A stretch of 64,000 nucleotides of DNA from an uncultured Clostridia bacterium (GCA_947626065.1 CANQQT010000002.1:1-64000); one strand, 5' to 3'. Counted from the stretch's first letter, positions 18,647 through 28,656 are shown. Program-made: numbers and translations. Notes: generated by a model not told the origin, from the sequence alone.

Positions 18647-19756
18647 TTACCCGCGCGGAGTCTTACATTCTCCCCTCATGAAGGAAAGAACCGTCTGATA
18701 GTCGCGGCTCCCCTCCTCCATGGGGACCGGTCGCCACTCGGTGTTGCGGCTTCCGGTATATTCGTAGACGGGAATGATGCGGGAATCCTCGTAGAGGATT
18801 TCCCCTTCACAGACCGTCAGAAGCTTCTGATAAATCACAGTGAACCGGTCGTCGGTGGGAGAGCCGCCGAAGATGAAATTGCCGAGGGAGTAGACGATGT
18901 CGGCCCCGTGATAAGTTTCAATCGGCTGAAGAACGTGGGGATGGTTGCCGATGACAAGGTCGGCCCCGGCGTCGACCAGCTTGCGGGAGGCCCGCACTCT
19001 CCATGCGTCGGGTTCGTATTTCCGTTCGGTTCCCCCGTGGTAGTAGATAATCTGATAGTCAGAGATCTTTTCAAGCTCGGCGAGCTTTCCCGAGAGGGCC
19101 ACCGTGCGATATTCTCCCCACATACCCGTCATATAGACGGCGATTTTCACCCCGTACTTTTCAAAAATCACCGGATGGTCGGAGTCGCCCCAGAGAACAC
19201 CGGCCTCCTCCAGCGCCTTTTTGGTATCCTCCGCCCCCGCCGTTCCGTAGTCGCCGCTGTGGTTGTTGGAGACCGAAACGGCCTCCACGCTTCCCGCCGT
19301 GAAAACCTGCGCGTTTTTCGCGGGGCTTTTATACCAATAGGCGGGGGAATAGTTCTTATAGACCTCGGTAAGGGGCCGGTCGGTAAAGACATTTTCGCAG
19401 TTTCCGACCGTGAAGTCGTCGGAGGAAAAAATATCGTACACTCCCGAGAAGAAGTGGGAGGGATCGACCGTCTCCGCTACGCCGTTGAAGGTTTTGGGGC
19501 CGGTTTTCCCTTTGAAGGAGGCGATCATGCAGTCCCCGACGAAGGAGAGCACGATGGTGTGAAGCGCCTGCGGAGGCTCCCATTCGGTCGGCTCCGCTCC
19601 GAGGTGAGGGGAAGCCTCCGGCTTCCCACCGTCGGGGGCAAGAGGCACCGCCGGACGGTCGACCGCATAGGCGACCGGATCGCTCGCCGTTCCGCATCCG
19701 AAAAAAACCGCGAGCAAAAGAGCGAGAAGAAGTGCCGCCGCAATTTTTCCCTTCAT
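18647..19756 (-). CDS. CapA family protein (poly-gamma-glutamate capsule biosynthesis-like metallophosphatase fold), lipoprotein
   Basis: LSFVGDCMIAS..., SVSNNHSGDYGTAGAEDTKKALEEAGV, DLVIGNHPHVLQPIETYHGADIVYSLGNFIFG; N-terminal lipobox-like AVFFGCGTA. Confidence 0.92.
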   Translation of the reverse strand: MKGKIAAALLLALLLAVFFGCGTASDPVAYAVDRPAVPLAPDGGKPEASPHLGAEPTEWEPPQALHTIVLSFVGDCMIASFKGKTGPKTFNGVAETVDPSHFFSGVYDIFSSDDFTVGNCENVFTDRPLTEVYKNYSPAYWYKSPAKNAQVFTAGSVEAVSVSNNHSGDYGTAGAEDTKKALEEAGVLWGDSDHPVIFEKYGVKIAVYMTGMWGEYRTVALSGKLAELEKISDYQIIYYHGGTERKYEPDAWRVRASRKLVDAGADLVIGNHPHVLQPIETYHGADIVYSLGNFIFGGSPTDDRFTVIYQKLLTVCEGEILYEDSRIIPVYEYTGSRNTEWRPVPMEEGSRDYQTVLSFMRGECKTPRG

Positions 19757-19841
19757 TTCCGTACCCCTTTCTCTTTTTGCCGTTTCCTCAAAGGCGGGAA
19801 GTCGAATCCGTCCCGCTCCTACTTAAGAGAAAGCGAAAAAG

Positions 19842-21161
19842 CTATCCTTCGATCTCCTCGAGTGAGAAATCCTCCCCGCCGTCCTCCGGCTCCTTTTTCT
19901 GAAAGACGGTTTCCCCGACGACGCTTTTGAAATCCGCCTCGGGATTCTGATAGAGAATGTTGAGAACCGAGAGATAATCGCGTAAAATTTCCCGTGGCGT
20001 CACCATCGTGTCGGCTCCCGTCCTGCTCAGGCACTCCTTGAGGAAGCTCGCCAGCTCCTCCTCCGTCACCCGGGGCTCCCAGCCGAAATTCATTCCGTGG
20101 AGCTTTGTAATCCTTGTGATCAGGGCGAAAAGCTCGTTGTCGGAGAGGCGGCGGAGACGGATCACCGGCCCCAGCATATCCCGGTATTCCCCGTTTCCGA
20201 AGCGGCCGTCGGCCAGACGGGAGCGGAGGGCTTCGTAGCTGAAGAGGCCCCGCCTTGTGTCCTCAAGAAAGGGCGGCGTCCCGCCGAGAAGGATTCCGAG
20301 CCCCGGAGCCCTTCCCTGAAGGGTGTCGTTGAACATCGAAAGAATCTTTTCGTAGTTGTTTTCCCGCCCGATCCGGTTGGGGATTTTATAGAGGTTGACG
20401 CACTCGTCGATGAAGACGATCAGGCCCTGATAGCCGATTTTCCGGACAAATTCCGCGTAGAGCTTGATGGTGTCGTACCAGTTGTCGTCGTTGATGATCG
20501 AGCCGACGCCGAGGTCGGCGCGCGCCTCCGTCTTCGTCGCATATTCCCCGCGAAGCCAGCGCATACAGCGGCTTTTTTCCTCCTCATCGTCTGAACAGGA
20601 GGCGCGGTAATACCTGTTCACCACCGCGGCGAAGTCAAAGCCTCCCACGTTATTTTCCAGCTCCCGCGACAGCGAGAAGACGCGGCGGGTCACCCCGTCC
20701 TCAAATTCCTTTGTGCCGGGGAGCGCACCGGAGGAGGCGACCTCCCCCTGCACGGAGGAGAGCCATTTGGCGATGATCTGCCCGAGCGCACCGCCCTCCG
20801 GCGAGGTCTTGGAGGCCATGTTGCGAATCAGCTCCCGGTAGGTGGCGATGCCGGTTCCCTTCCCACCGCAGATTCTTCTCTCAGGGGAGAGATCGCAGTC
20901 GGCGCAGATAAAGCCGCGCTCCAGCGCGTACCCCCGAATCAGCTGCATGAGAAAGCTCTTGCCGCTTCCGTATTTGCCGATGATAAAGCGCATCGAGGAG
21001 CCGCCGTCGCTCACCGTCTCAAGATCGGACAGAAGGGCTGCGATTTCGGCGTCCCGCCCGATGGCTATATAGGGCGCTCCCAGCCTCGGAACCACCCCCG
21101 CCGAAACCGACCCGATCAGGGAGGCAAGAATCCGTTTGGGTACCGTTATTTTTTCATCCAT
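19842..21161 (-). CDS. BrxD/DUF2791-like P-loop ATPase (Shango SngB-like candidate)
   Basis: FIIGKYGSGKSFLMQLIRGYALERGF Walker A; YQGLIVFIDECVNLYKIPN Walker B; overall ATP-binding protein of the BREX BrxD type; overlaps upstream TerB gene by 16 nt. Confidence 0.75.
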   Translation of the reverse strand: MDEKITVPKRILASLIGSVSAGVVPRLGAPYIAIGRDAEIAALLSDLETVSDGGSSMRFIIGKYGSGKSFLMQLIRGYALERGFICADCDLSPERRICGGKGTGIATYRELIRNMASKTSPEGGALGQIIAKWLSSVQGEVASSGALPGTKEFEDGVTRRVFSLSRELENNVGGFDFAAVVNRYYRASCSDDEEEKSRCMRWLRGEYATKTEARADLGVGSIINDDNWYDTIKLYAEFVRKIGYQGLIVFIDECVNLYKIPNRIGRENNYEKILSMFNDTLQGRAPGLGILLGGTPPFLEDTRRGLFSYEALRSRLADGRFGNGEYRDMLGPVIRLRRLSDNELFALITRITKLHGMNFGWEPRVTEEELASFLKECLSRTGADTMVTPREILRDYLSVLNILYQNPEADFKSVVGETVFQKKEPEDGGEDFSLEEIEG

Positions 21162-23347
21162 TCTTCGATCTCCTCTCTGTAGTCCTCAAGGACTGCATAG
21201 CCCTCTCCCGTCGGCTCCACCGCCGTATCGGAAAGAACCTCGTAGAGCGTCTCGTTGATTTTGTCGCAAAGCGCGTCGGGGAGAAGATTCTCCCGTCTGG
21301 CGACGGCGCGGAAGGCGGGAAGGTCTCCCCCCAAAAGCGCGCCGAGGGCCTCCCGGACCGCCGCGTCTCCGTCGGCTTTTCCGCCGGTTTTCCCGGAGGT
21401 CTTTTTGTCGATCTTTTCGTCGGTTTCCCCGGCGGTCTTTTCGTCGACTCTTCTGCCGATTTCCCCGGCAGTCTCTTCATCGGCCCTTTCGCCGGTCTTT
21501 TCCCCGGCTTTCTCAGCGGTCTTTTCGCCGGTCATCCCGTCGGTTTTTTCGTCTGCCGTCTGCCGGAAGGCATCGGCGCCTTCTTCGGTCTGCGGATTTC
21601 CGTCGCTTGACGGTTTTCCGCTACTTGACGGATTTCCGCCGCTTTCTTCCCCTTCGACAAGAAGCTCTGTCGTCTCCCACGCCTTTTCCTCCAGCGCTTT
21701 TGCGTAGTCGAGGGAAAATTCGCTGTGCTCCGCCTCGTAGAGCTTTTCGTATTCCTTTGCCTCCTCCTCTTCCGGGGAGAGCTTTTTGGCCTCCCTTTTG
21801 AGGGGCGCGAAATATTCGTCGATCCCCTTTTTCAGGGGAAGGGCAAGGTCTGGCGTGTGAAAGCGGCTCCGGATACCGAGCAGAGACCGCACCTGATTTT
21901 CCGCATATTTGACGGTGTTGGTCACCATATACCGGAGCTCCACCGAACGGGAGCAGGAGAGATATTCCAGTCGGATTTCCCTTTTTATCGGATAGGAGCA
22001 GACCGCCCCCGCATAGGCGATTCTTTTCACCTTGGCGGGCACCATCGCGCCGCTTCCGATGGGCGCAAACACCGTCTGCTTCCTCTTCTCCGCCTGCCCC
22101 ACCGCGTAGAGGAAGGCGCCTTTGATATGCGTCTCAAACAAATCCTTCGTCTGCGGCGTGTAAAATTTTCCCTTCCGGAAATCGTAGCCGGAGGCATAGG
22201 CGAAGAGCGCCGAAGCAAAAGGAGAGGGGGAGGCCGGGTCATAGCCGACGTAAAACTCCTTGAGGGAGGCCTTTTCGGTAATGCTTCCGAGAAAATCTCC
22301 GTAGAGCTCCGCGGGCGGCGGAACGCGGTGAAGGAGACAATAATCGCAGAGCCATTCCGAGAGAATGCGGTCGAGATAGGGATAGGCCTTCCGATAGGCC
22401 CGCCAGAGGCTGCAAAGGAGCCTTGCCCCCTCCTCTCCCTTCACCCGATCGGGAAGGTTGAGAATTTCGTAGATAAAGAGGAGAAGGTAGGAATAGTCGA
22501 CCGGCGGATATTCCCCACCCCGGACAAGGCTTCGCCAATAGAAATAATAGGAGAGCTGCGGAGGGGAAAGCTGCACGTACTGCGGCGTATAGGAGAAGAA
22601 GGGAACCGGCGCGCAGGGGGAGCCGCTTTCCTCAAAATAGGCCTCGGCGTCGGATAGAAACCGGCTGTAAAAGGAATATCGACAAGGGGGGATATAGACC
22701 GAAACCTTGCGGATCAGCGGATTCCCCTCCGGCGAATATTCTAAAACCGGCGACTCCGGATCGGCCTCTGCCCTCCCCGGATTTGCGGCGCCTCCGAAAA
22801 GGGGCGTCCCCTCGCCAACCGGAAATCTTTCGACCGGCGCGGTCGCGGTTTTGCTTTCGGCCTTTTTCAGGGCCTCCCGCGCAAGGAGGAGACGGTTTTC
22901 GGCGCTTTTGCCGGGCGCGGGCGCCGTGGGAAGGCGTTCCCCGTCCTCCCGGTGGGACTCTTCCCCCACCGAAACCGAGACGGTCACCCCCTCCGCCTCT
23001 GGGGCGGCTGCACCTGCCGAAACCGAAACAGATACGCCAACCGAAACCGGAGTAGGCGCTTCCCCATCGGATGACGGTTCGGCGAGGTCTTGAAGAGAAA
23101 GTTTCTCTTGAGGGATCCTCTCATCGGCGGCAAAATCCCCGCCGTTTGATGAGGAAGCGGCGATTTCGCGCGAGGGGATGGCCTCTTCCTTTAAGGAGGC
23201 CTCGGCCTTTCCCTCTTGGGGGAAAAAAATTTCCACCGCCTCGGTATCGGAGGAGAAGGGGGCCCGGCCCTTGCGCTTGGGAAGCATTCCCTCAATATCC
23301 CAGAAGCTGTCGGCAAGGGAGAGCCTGTCGTCTCTCTTTTCCTTCAT
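21146..23347 (-). CDS. TerB_N / TerB_C domain protein (Shango SngA-like candidate)
   Basis: YSPEGNPLIRKVSVYIPPCRYSFYSRFLSDAEAYF...YVQLSPPQLSYYFYWRSLVRGGEYPPVDYSYLLLFIYEILN (TerB_N-like); C-terminal FRAVARRENLLPDALCDKINETLYEVLSDTAVE...LEDYREEIEEW (TerB_C-like). Confidence 0.75.
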   Translation of the reverse strand: MKEKRDDRLSLADSFWDIEGMLPKRKGRAPFSSDTEAVEIFFPQEGKAEASLKEEAIPSREIAASSSNGGDFAADERIPQEKLSLQDLAEPSSDGEAPTPVSVGVSVSVSAGAAAPEAEGVTVSVSVGEESHREDGERLPTAPAPGKSAENRLLLAREALKKAESKTATAPVERFPVGEGTPLFGGAANPGRAEADPESPVLEYSPEGNPLIRKVSVYIPPCRYSFYSRFLSDAEAYFEESGSPCAPVPFFSYTPQYVQLSPPQLSYYFYWRSLVRGGEYPPVDYSYLLLFIYEILNLPDRVKGEEGARLLCSLWRAYRKAYPYLDRILSEWLCDYCLLHRVPPPAELYGDFLGSITEKASLKEFYVGYDPASPSPFASALFAYASGYDFRKGKFYTPQTKDLFETHIKGAFLYAVGQAEKRKQTVFAPIGSGAMVPAKVKRIAYAGAVCSYPIKREIRLEYLSCSRSVELRYMVTNTVKYAENQVRSLLGIRSRFHTPDLALPLKKGIDEYFAPLKREAKKLSPEEEEAKEYEKLYEAEHSEFSLDYAKALEEKAWETTELLVEGEESGGNPSSSGKPSSDGNPQTEEGADAFRQTADEKTDGMTGEKTAEKAGEKTGERADEETAGEIGRRVDEKTAGETDEKIDKKTSGKTGGKADGDAAVREALGALLGGDLPAFRAVARRENLLPDALCDKINETLYEVLSDTAVEPTGEGYAVLEDYREEIEEWMKK

Positions 23348-23525
23348 CGGCTCCCCTCCGTTCTTCCGTTTTTTTCGGTATTTCTTATCTTATTATTTTA
23401 CCACAGAAACGTCGGGCTGTCAATGGGAGAAAAAGTCGAAAATGCGGGACGCGCGTTTTTTCCGCGCTGTTTTTCGCATGGTATTTTTTCCCTTCCTTTT
23501 TTCGCGAAAGGCGAAAAGCCGCTAT

Positions 23526-24449
23526 TCAGTCAAAAACCTCTTTCAGCGCCGAAAGCTGTTCCCGCCTGCTCACCGAGGTAATCGGGAGAATCGAGGCGTC
23601 ATAGCCGGTGAGAATTTTGAGAAGGAGGCAGGCCTGCGTTGACTTACCGGAGGCCTTCGCCTCGGCAGAAAGCTCTTCCCAGAGCCTGTCGTTTTCGCGG
23701 TTCCCGTACCGTTTTCTCAGCGTTTCGGTCAGCGCCCCGGCCGCACGCTTTTCAAAATATCCCTTCGCCGTCGCGCCGTAGGGGATAAAGGTCATGCCGG
23801 TCTTACGGAAAAGCGACAGATCGGCGTCCTCAAAGAGCACCAGCGTCGGATCGGGAAGCGCCGGGCAACCGGGATTTTCTTTGGCGGGTGACCAGCGGTT
23901 CGACACGGCGGAAAAGCCGGTAATTCCCTTCTCTTTTGCATAGGCGTCGGCCTCTTCGAGCCGGGCGGCGCTGTAATTGGAGGCCCCGTAGAAGCGGAGC
24001 AGTCCCTCCTTTTTCAGCTCCTCCATCCACGTAAGGATCTCCCCGATCGGAAGGGTCGGGTCGTCTCTGTGGAGCCAGTAGAAATCCACCGTTTCAAGCC
24101 CCAGCGTCCGCAGGCTTTCCTGAAGGTCGTGCCGGATGCAGTCCTTTCTCACCCGCGACACACTCCGGTCGGAAAAGGAATAGTGGCCGCCCTTGGTGGC
24201 GATCACTACCCGTCCCTTGGCCCCTCGGGAGGAGAGCCAGCGCCCTAAAATTTTCTCGCTTATATTCTCGCCGTGGGGCAGCCATCGACCGTAAACGGCG
24301 GCGGTATCGAGAAAATTCCCGCCGAAATCGCGGTATTCGTCAAGAATACGGAAGGACTCCTCCTCGGTGAGGGAATCGCCGAATTTGTCGGCGCCGAGGC
24401 AAACGGGAGATACGATAAGCTCGGTTTTCTCTATTTTGAACGCTTTCAT
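23526..24449 (-). CDS. Aldo/keto reductase
   Basis: VSPVCLGADKFG...DEYRDFGGNFLDTAAVYG...SEKILGRWLSSRG...VVIATKGG...DFYWLHRDDPTLPIGEILTWMEELKKEGLLRFYGASNY. Confidence 0.93.
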   Translation of the reverse strand: MKAFKIEKTELIVSPVCLGADKFGDSLTEEESFRILDEYRDFGGNFLDTAAVYGRWLPHGENISEKILGRWLSSRGAKGRVVIATKGGHYSFSDRSVSRVRKDCIRHDLQESLRTLGLETVDFYWLHRDDPTLPIGEILTWMEELKKEGLLRFYGASNYSAARLEEADAYAKEKGITGFSAVSNRWSPAKENPGCPALPDPTLVLFEDADLSLFRKTGMTFIPYGATAKGYFEKRAAGALTETLRKRYGNRENDRLWEELSAEAKASGKSTQACLLLKILTGYDASILPITSVSRREQLSALKEVFD

Positions 24450-24706
24450 GAAGACTCCGCCTTTCTAACCGGAAAGTAGCGGCTTTCCGCCTCCGGCCCT
24501 GTCCCTATGATACCATAAAATCCCCCGTCTGTCAACCTTTCGCGCCGGCCCCGGGCGGGGGTCTTCTCGCCTTTTTTCCTCTTTTTAGAGAAATTCGAGA
24601 TTCTTCGGGCGAAGCTTTCTGTGAGCTTTTGGGGGCCTCTTTCGGGAAAGCGTTTCCGGGAAGCCCAGACTTTTTTCCGGGATTTTCTCTTTTTTTCAAA
24701 AAGGTC

Positions 24707-24735
24707 TTGCATTTTCTTATAAAAAGGGTTATAAT
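24707..24735 (+). promoter_or_regulatory. Promoter of the thiamin operon
   Basis: TTGCAT 24707-24712, 17 bp spacer, TATAAT 24730-24735. Confidence 0.85.
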
Positions 24736-24752
24736 AAAAAGGTACAAAAACG

Positions 24753-24845
24753 AACGCGGGGGAGCCTGTAAACAGGCTGAGAGGAAGGTATGACCTTCGA
24801 CCCTTCCACCTGATTTGGATCATGCCAACGTAGGGATGCGGAAAA
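24753..24845 (+). ncRNA. TPP riboswitch (THI element)
   Basis: gGGGGAGCCtgtaaacaggCTGAGAggaaggtatgaccttcGACCCTTCCACCTGATTTGGATCATGCCAACGTAGGGATGC; all THI-box core elements present. Confidence 0.97.
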
Positions 24846-25086
24846 ACCGGAATCGAAACAGGCGGGGCGTCGTGCGGCGGCCCGCGCTCTTTTTTGAGGG
24901 CTTTCCTTCCGCGCACAGAGCCGCGAAACACAAAATTTCCCACGAACCCTGCACGGCATCAGGCACAGGGGAACAAAGTGTAAAAGGCCCCCACGCCGAA
25001 AAGCAAGGCCTCCTGTCGTCAGACCCGAACCGTAAACCGCAAAATTCCCCGGATTTTTCCTCCGGTTTTTATGAAAGGACCCCGTT

Positions 25087-25281
25087 ATGGTAAAAATCAA
25101 CGGCATTTCTTACGACCTCGCCGGGAAAACTGTCGCCGACTATCTTGCCGGAACCGACTTCGGCCCGAACCGCATCGCCGTCGAGAGAAACGGCGTCATC
25201 GTCCGACGCGCCGACTATGCCTCAACCGTCCTCAACGACGGGGACGTCGTCGAAATCGTCCGTTTTGTCGGGGGCGGCTGA
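25087..25281 (+). CDS. thiS: Sulfur carrier protein ThiS
   Basis: 64 aa [23 protein letters not shown]...[14 protein letters not shown]-terminal GGG. Confidence 0.95.
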   Translation: MVKINGISYDLAGKTVADYLAGTDFGPNRIAVERNGVIVRRADYASTVLNDGDVVEIVRFVGGG

Positions 25282-25366
25282 GCCGCTGAATGCCCGCCGG
25301 GAAAAGGCCTCTAAAAAGGGGCGCCCGGCCAAAGAATCCGAAATCCACTTGAAAGAAGAGAAGACT

Positions 25367-26140
25367 ATGCAGACAAACGATACCCTCCGCCTCGGCGGAA
25401 AGGAATTTTCCTCCCGCTTCATTTTAGGCTCCGGAAAATATTCCATGAAGCTGATTGAAGCGGCCGTGCGTGACGCCGGTGCCGAAATCGTCACCCTTGC
25501 CGTCCGCCGTGCCAACACCCGCGAGCAGGAAAACATCCTCGACTTTATCCCCAAAACCGTCACGCTTTTACCGAACACCTCCGGAGCGAGAAACGCCGAG
25601 GAGGCGGTGCGCATCGCCCGGCTGGCGAGGGAGCTCGGGTGCGGGGACTTCGTGAAAATCGAAATCATGCGGGACAGCAAATATCTGCTCCCCGACAACG
25701 CCGAAACGGTCAAGGCGACCGAAATTCTCGCCAAAGAGGGCTTTACCGTCCTCCCCTATATGTTCCCGGATCTGAACGTCGCGCGGGATCTTGAGAGCGC
25801 CGGGGCCGCCGCCGTCATGCCGCTGGCTTCTCCCATCGGCTCAAACCGGGGCCTTGCGGCGGGGGATTTCATTCAGATTCTCATCGACGAAATCTCCCTT
25901 CCCATCATCGTGGACGCCGGCATCGGCTGTCCTTCTCAGGCCTGCCGGGCGATGGAAATGGGGGCCGCCGCCGTCATGGCCAACACCGCCCTCGCCACCG
26001 CCGGGGATCTTGCGGGGATGGCCGCCGCCTTCCGTTTAGCCATTGAGGCAGGCCGAAAGGCTTACCTTGCCGGGTTGGGCCGGGTACTGAGCCGCGGCGC
26101 TTCCTCCTCCGACCCGCTGACCGGATTTTTGCGCGATTGA
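25367..26140 (+). CDS. thiG: Thiazole synthase ThiG
   Basis: [27 protein letters not shown]...VTLAVRR...[24 protein letters not shown]...[30 protein letters not shown]. Confidence 0.97.
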   Translation: MQTNDTLRLGGKEFSSRFILGSGKYSMKLIEAAVRDAGAEIVTLAVRRANTREQENILDFIPKTVTLLPNTSGARNAEEAVRIARLARELGCGDFVKIEIMRDSKYLLPDNAETVKATEILAKEGFTVLPYMFPDLNVARDLESAGAAAVMPLASPIGSNRGLAAGDFIQILIDEISLPIIVDAGIGCPSQACRAMEMGAAAVMANTALATAGDLAGMAAAFRLAIEAGRKAYLAGLGRVLSRGASSSDPLTGFLRD

Positions 26141-26152
26141 GAGGGGCTTTTC

Positions 26153-27403
26153 ATGGACAACCGTTATTTCGTCGACTCGGAATTTCTCTCCCCCGCCGCG
26201 CTGGAAAAGAAGCATCGGCTGGAGCAGGATCCCGCCTCCCGCGCCGATCCCATGGCCTATCTTCCCGGGATGGAGGACATTCACTCCGATCTGAGCCAAA
26301 GGGTTCTTTCCCGCGTCGCCGCCTTCCGGCCCGAGGCCTACTCCGCACGGGAGGTGCGGGCGGCTCTTTCCCACCGGGTGAGGAACGAGGAGGATCTGAT
26401 GGCCCTGCTCTCTCCGGCGGCGGAGCCCTTTCTTGAGGAGATGGCACTTCTTGCCAAGGAGGAAACCAGCCGTCATTTCGGCAACACCGTCTATTTCTTC
26501 ACCCCTCTTTATATCGCCAACTACTGCGAAAACTACTGCGTTTACTGCGGCTTCAACTGCTACAACCATATCCGCCGCATGAAGCTGAACGAGAAGCAGA
26601 TTGAGCGGGAGATGAAGGTCATTGCCGACAGCGGCATGGAGGAGATTCTTATCCTGACGGGGGAAAGCCGAGCCGAAAGCGACCTTGCCTACATCGGACA
26701 GGCCTGCCGGACGGCCCGTACCTATTTCCGGAACGTCGGGCTTGAAATCTATCCCGTCAACACCGAGGAGTACCGGTTCTTGCATGAATGCGGCGCCGAT
26801 TACGTCACCGTCTTTCAGGAAACCTACGATATCAAGAAGTACGAAACCCTCCACCTGCTCGGGCACAAGCGCGTCTGGCCCTACCGCTTCGACGCGCAGG
26901 AGCGCGCCCTTCTCGGCGGAATGCGGGGAGTGGCCTTCTCGGCGCTGCTCGGCCTTTCGGATTTCCGAAGGGACGCCCTCGCCACCGCTCTTCACGCCTG
27001 CTATCTGCAAAAGAAATACCCGTGGGCGGAGATTTCCCTCTCCTGCCCCCGCCTCCGTCCCATCATCAACAACGAAAAAATCGGCCCGCAGGACGTAGGG
27101 GAAAAACAGCTCTGTCAGATTCTCTGCGCCTACCGGCTCTTTCTTCCCTTTGCCGGCATCACGGTATCCTCCCGCGAAAGCGCCGCCTTCCGCAACGGCA
27201 TTGTAAAGATTGCGGCGACCAAGATTTCCGCCGGGGTTTCGACCGGCATCGGCGACCATGAGCGGAAATACACCGGAAAGCAGGATCATGAGGAAGGGGA
27301 CGGACAATTTGAAATCAGCGACGGCAGGAGCTTCGGGGCCATGTACCGGGACATGGAGGAGGAAGGCCTCCAACCCGTCGTCAACGACGCCCTCTATGTT
27401 TGA
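26153..27403 (+). CDS. thiH: 2-iminoacetate synthase ThiH (radical SAM)
   Basis: FFTPLYIANYCENYCVYCGFNCYNHI radical SAM CxxxCxxC; ThiH-like downstream sequence. Confidence 0.96.
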   Translation: MDNRYFVDSEFLSPAALEKKHRLEQDPASRADPMAYLPGMEDIHSDLSQRVLSRVAAFRPEAYSAREVRAALSHRVRNEEDLMALLSPAAEPFLEEMALLAKEETSRHFGNTVYFFTPLYIANYCENYCVYCGFNCYNHIRRMKLNEKQIEREMKVIADSGMEEILILTGESRAESDLAYIGQACRTARTYFRNVGLEIYPVNTEEYRFLHECGADYVTVFQETYDIKKYETLHLLGHKRVWPYRFDAQERALLGGMRGVAFSALLGLSDFRRDALATALHACYLQKKYPWAEISLSCPRLRPIINNEKIGPQDVGEKQLCQILCAYRLFLPFAGITVSSRESAAFRNGIVKIAATKISAGVSTGIGDHERKYTGKQDHEEGDGQFEISDGRSFGAMYRDMEEEGLQPVVNDALYV

Positions 27404-28004
27404 CGTTTTCTGTGTCACCTCCCGCACCCTCTGCAGGGAGAATTTTGCGGAGCGCATAGAGGCTATCGCCGCCTGCCGCCCGCGCGGGATTGTGCTGAGA
27501 GAAAAGGATCTTTCGGAGGAGGACTATTTTGCCCTCGCCGCAAGTCTTCTCTCCCTCTGCCGCCGCTTCGGCACGCCACTTATCCTTCATTCCTTCCCCG
27601 ACGTCGCCCTCCGTCTGGGGGTCACGTCTCTGCACCTTCCCCTCCCGGCCCTCCGTTCCCTCCCGAAAGAAAAAAAGGCGTTTTTTACCGAAATCGGAGC
27701 CTCCTGCCACTCGGTGGAGGAGGCAAAAGAGGCGGAGAGGCTGGGCTGTACCTATCTCTTCGCCGGGCACATTTTCCCCACCGACTGCAAAAAGGGCCTC
27801 CCCGGCCGGGGGCTTGATTTCCTCCGCGCCGTCCTCTCCCAAACGGCCCTCCCCGTCTACGCCATCGGAGGAATTGGCCCGGAAAACGTTTTCTCTGTCA
27901 AAAAGACCGGCGCCGCCGGCGTCTGCGTCATGAGCAGCCTCATGACCTGCCCCTCAGCGGCGGAATATCTTTCTTCTCTCAGGGAGGCCGCCCATGAAGC
28001 TTGA
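27396..28004 (+). CDS. ThiE/TenI-like TIM barrel protein
   Basis: RGIVLREKDLSEEDYFALAASLLSLCRRFGTPLILHSF...LFAGHIFPTDCKKGLPGRGLDFLRAVL...PVYAIGGIGPENV; overlaps thiH by 8 nt. Confidence 0.85.
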   Translation: MFDVFCVTSRTLCRENFAERIEAIAACRPRGIVLREKDLSEEDYFALAASLLSLCRRFGTPLILHSFPDVALRLGVTSLHLPLPALRSLPKEKKAFFTEIGASCHSVEEAKEAERLGCTYLFAGHIFPTDCKKGLPGRGLDFLRAVLSQTALPVYAIGGIGPENVFSVKKTGAAGVCVMSSLMTCPSAAEYLSSLREAAHEA

Positions 28005-28656
28005 AAAGAAAAATCTCCTCCTCTACGCGGTGACCGACCCGGTGCGGAAAGGAAAAAAGTCTCTTGAGGAGCAGGTGGAGGAAGCCCTGCGGGGCGGGGT
28101 CACCATGCTCCAATTCCGCGATAAGGAAGCGCCTTCGGAGGAATTTTGCGAAAAGGCCTCTCGCCTGCTCTCCCTTTGCCGCCGATACGGCGTCCCCTTG
28201 ATTGTCAACGACCGGGTGACCGAGGCCCTGCGAATCGGGGCCGACGGCGTCCACGTCGGGCAGGAGGACGCAGCGGTGCGCGAGATCCGGCGACTGGCCG
28301 GGGAAGACTTCATCATCGGCGCGACGGCCAAAACCGTGGCTCAGGCAAGAGAGGCCGAGCGTCAGGGCGCCGATTATCTCGGCGTCGGCGCGGTTTTCCC
28401 TTCCCCCACGAAGAAAAACGCCATCCGCATTACCCCGGAGTTGCTCGGTGACATCTGCCGCTCGGTTTCCATTCCCGCCGTCGCCATCGGCGGAATCAAC
28501 CTCTCCAATCTCCCGGCCCTGCGGGGCGGGGGAATGGCGGGAATCGCCGTCGTCTCCGCCCTCTTTGCCAGGGAGGACGTAAAGACCGCCGCCGAGGAGC
28601 TGAAACGTGGGATTCTTTCCCTGCTGGATGAGGAGAGGACCGACGGAAAGTACTGA
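27994..28656 (+). CDS. thiE: Thiamine-phosphate synthase ThiE
   Basis: LYAVTDPVRKGKKSLEEQVEEALRGGVTMLQFRDKEAPSEEF...VPLIVNDRVTEALRIGADGVHVGQEDA...YLGVGAVFPSPTKKNA. Confidence 0.96.
   Translation: MKLEKKNLLLYAVTDPVRKGKKSLEEQVEEALRGGVTMLQFRDKEAPSEEFCEKASRLLSLCRRYGVPLIVNDRVTEALRIGADGVHVGQEDAAVREIRRLAGEDFIIGATAKTVAQAREAERQGADYLGVGAVFPSPTKKNAIRITPELLGDICRSVSIPAVAIGGINLSNLPALRGGGMAGIAVVSALFAREDVKTAAEELKRGILSLLDEERTDGKY

Noticed and set aside
18137-19930. 597-aa plus-strand ORF across the TSUP gene and opposite the CapA-like gene
   Set aside because: Overlaps two better-supported genes; low-complexity Arg-rich translation
27396-28656. Tandem ThiE-like genes as a recent duplication or assembly artefact
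   Set aside because: The two proteins are clearly diverged in sequence; more consistent with ThiE plus TenI paralogues
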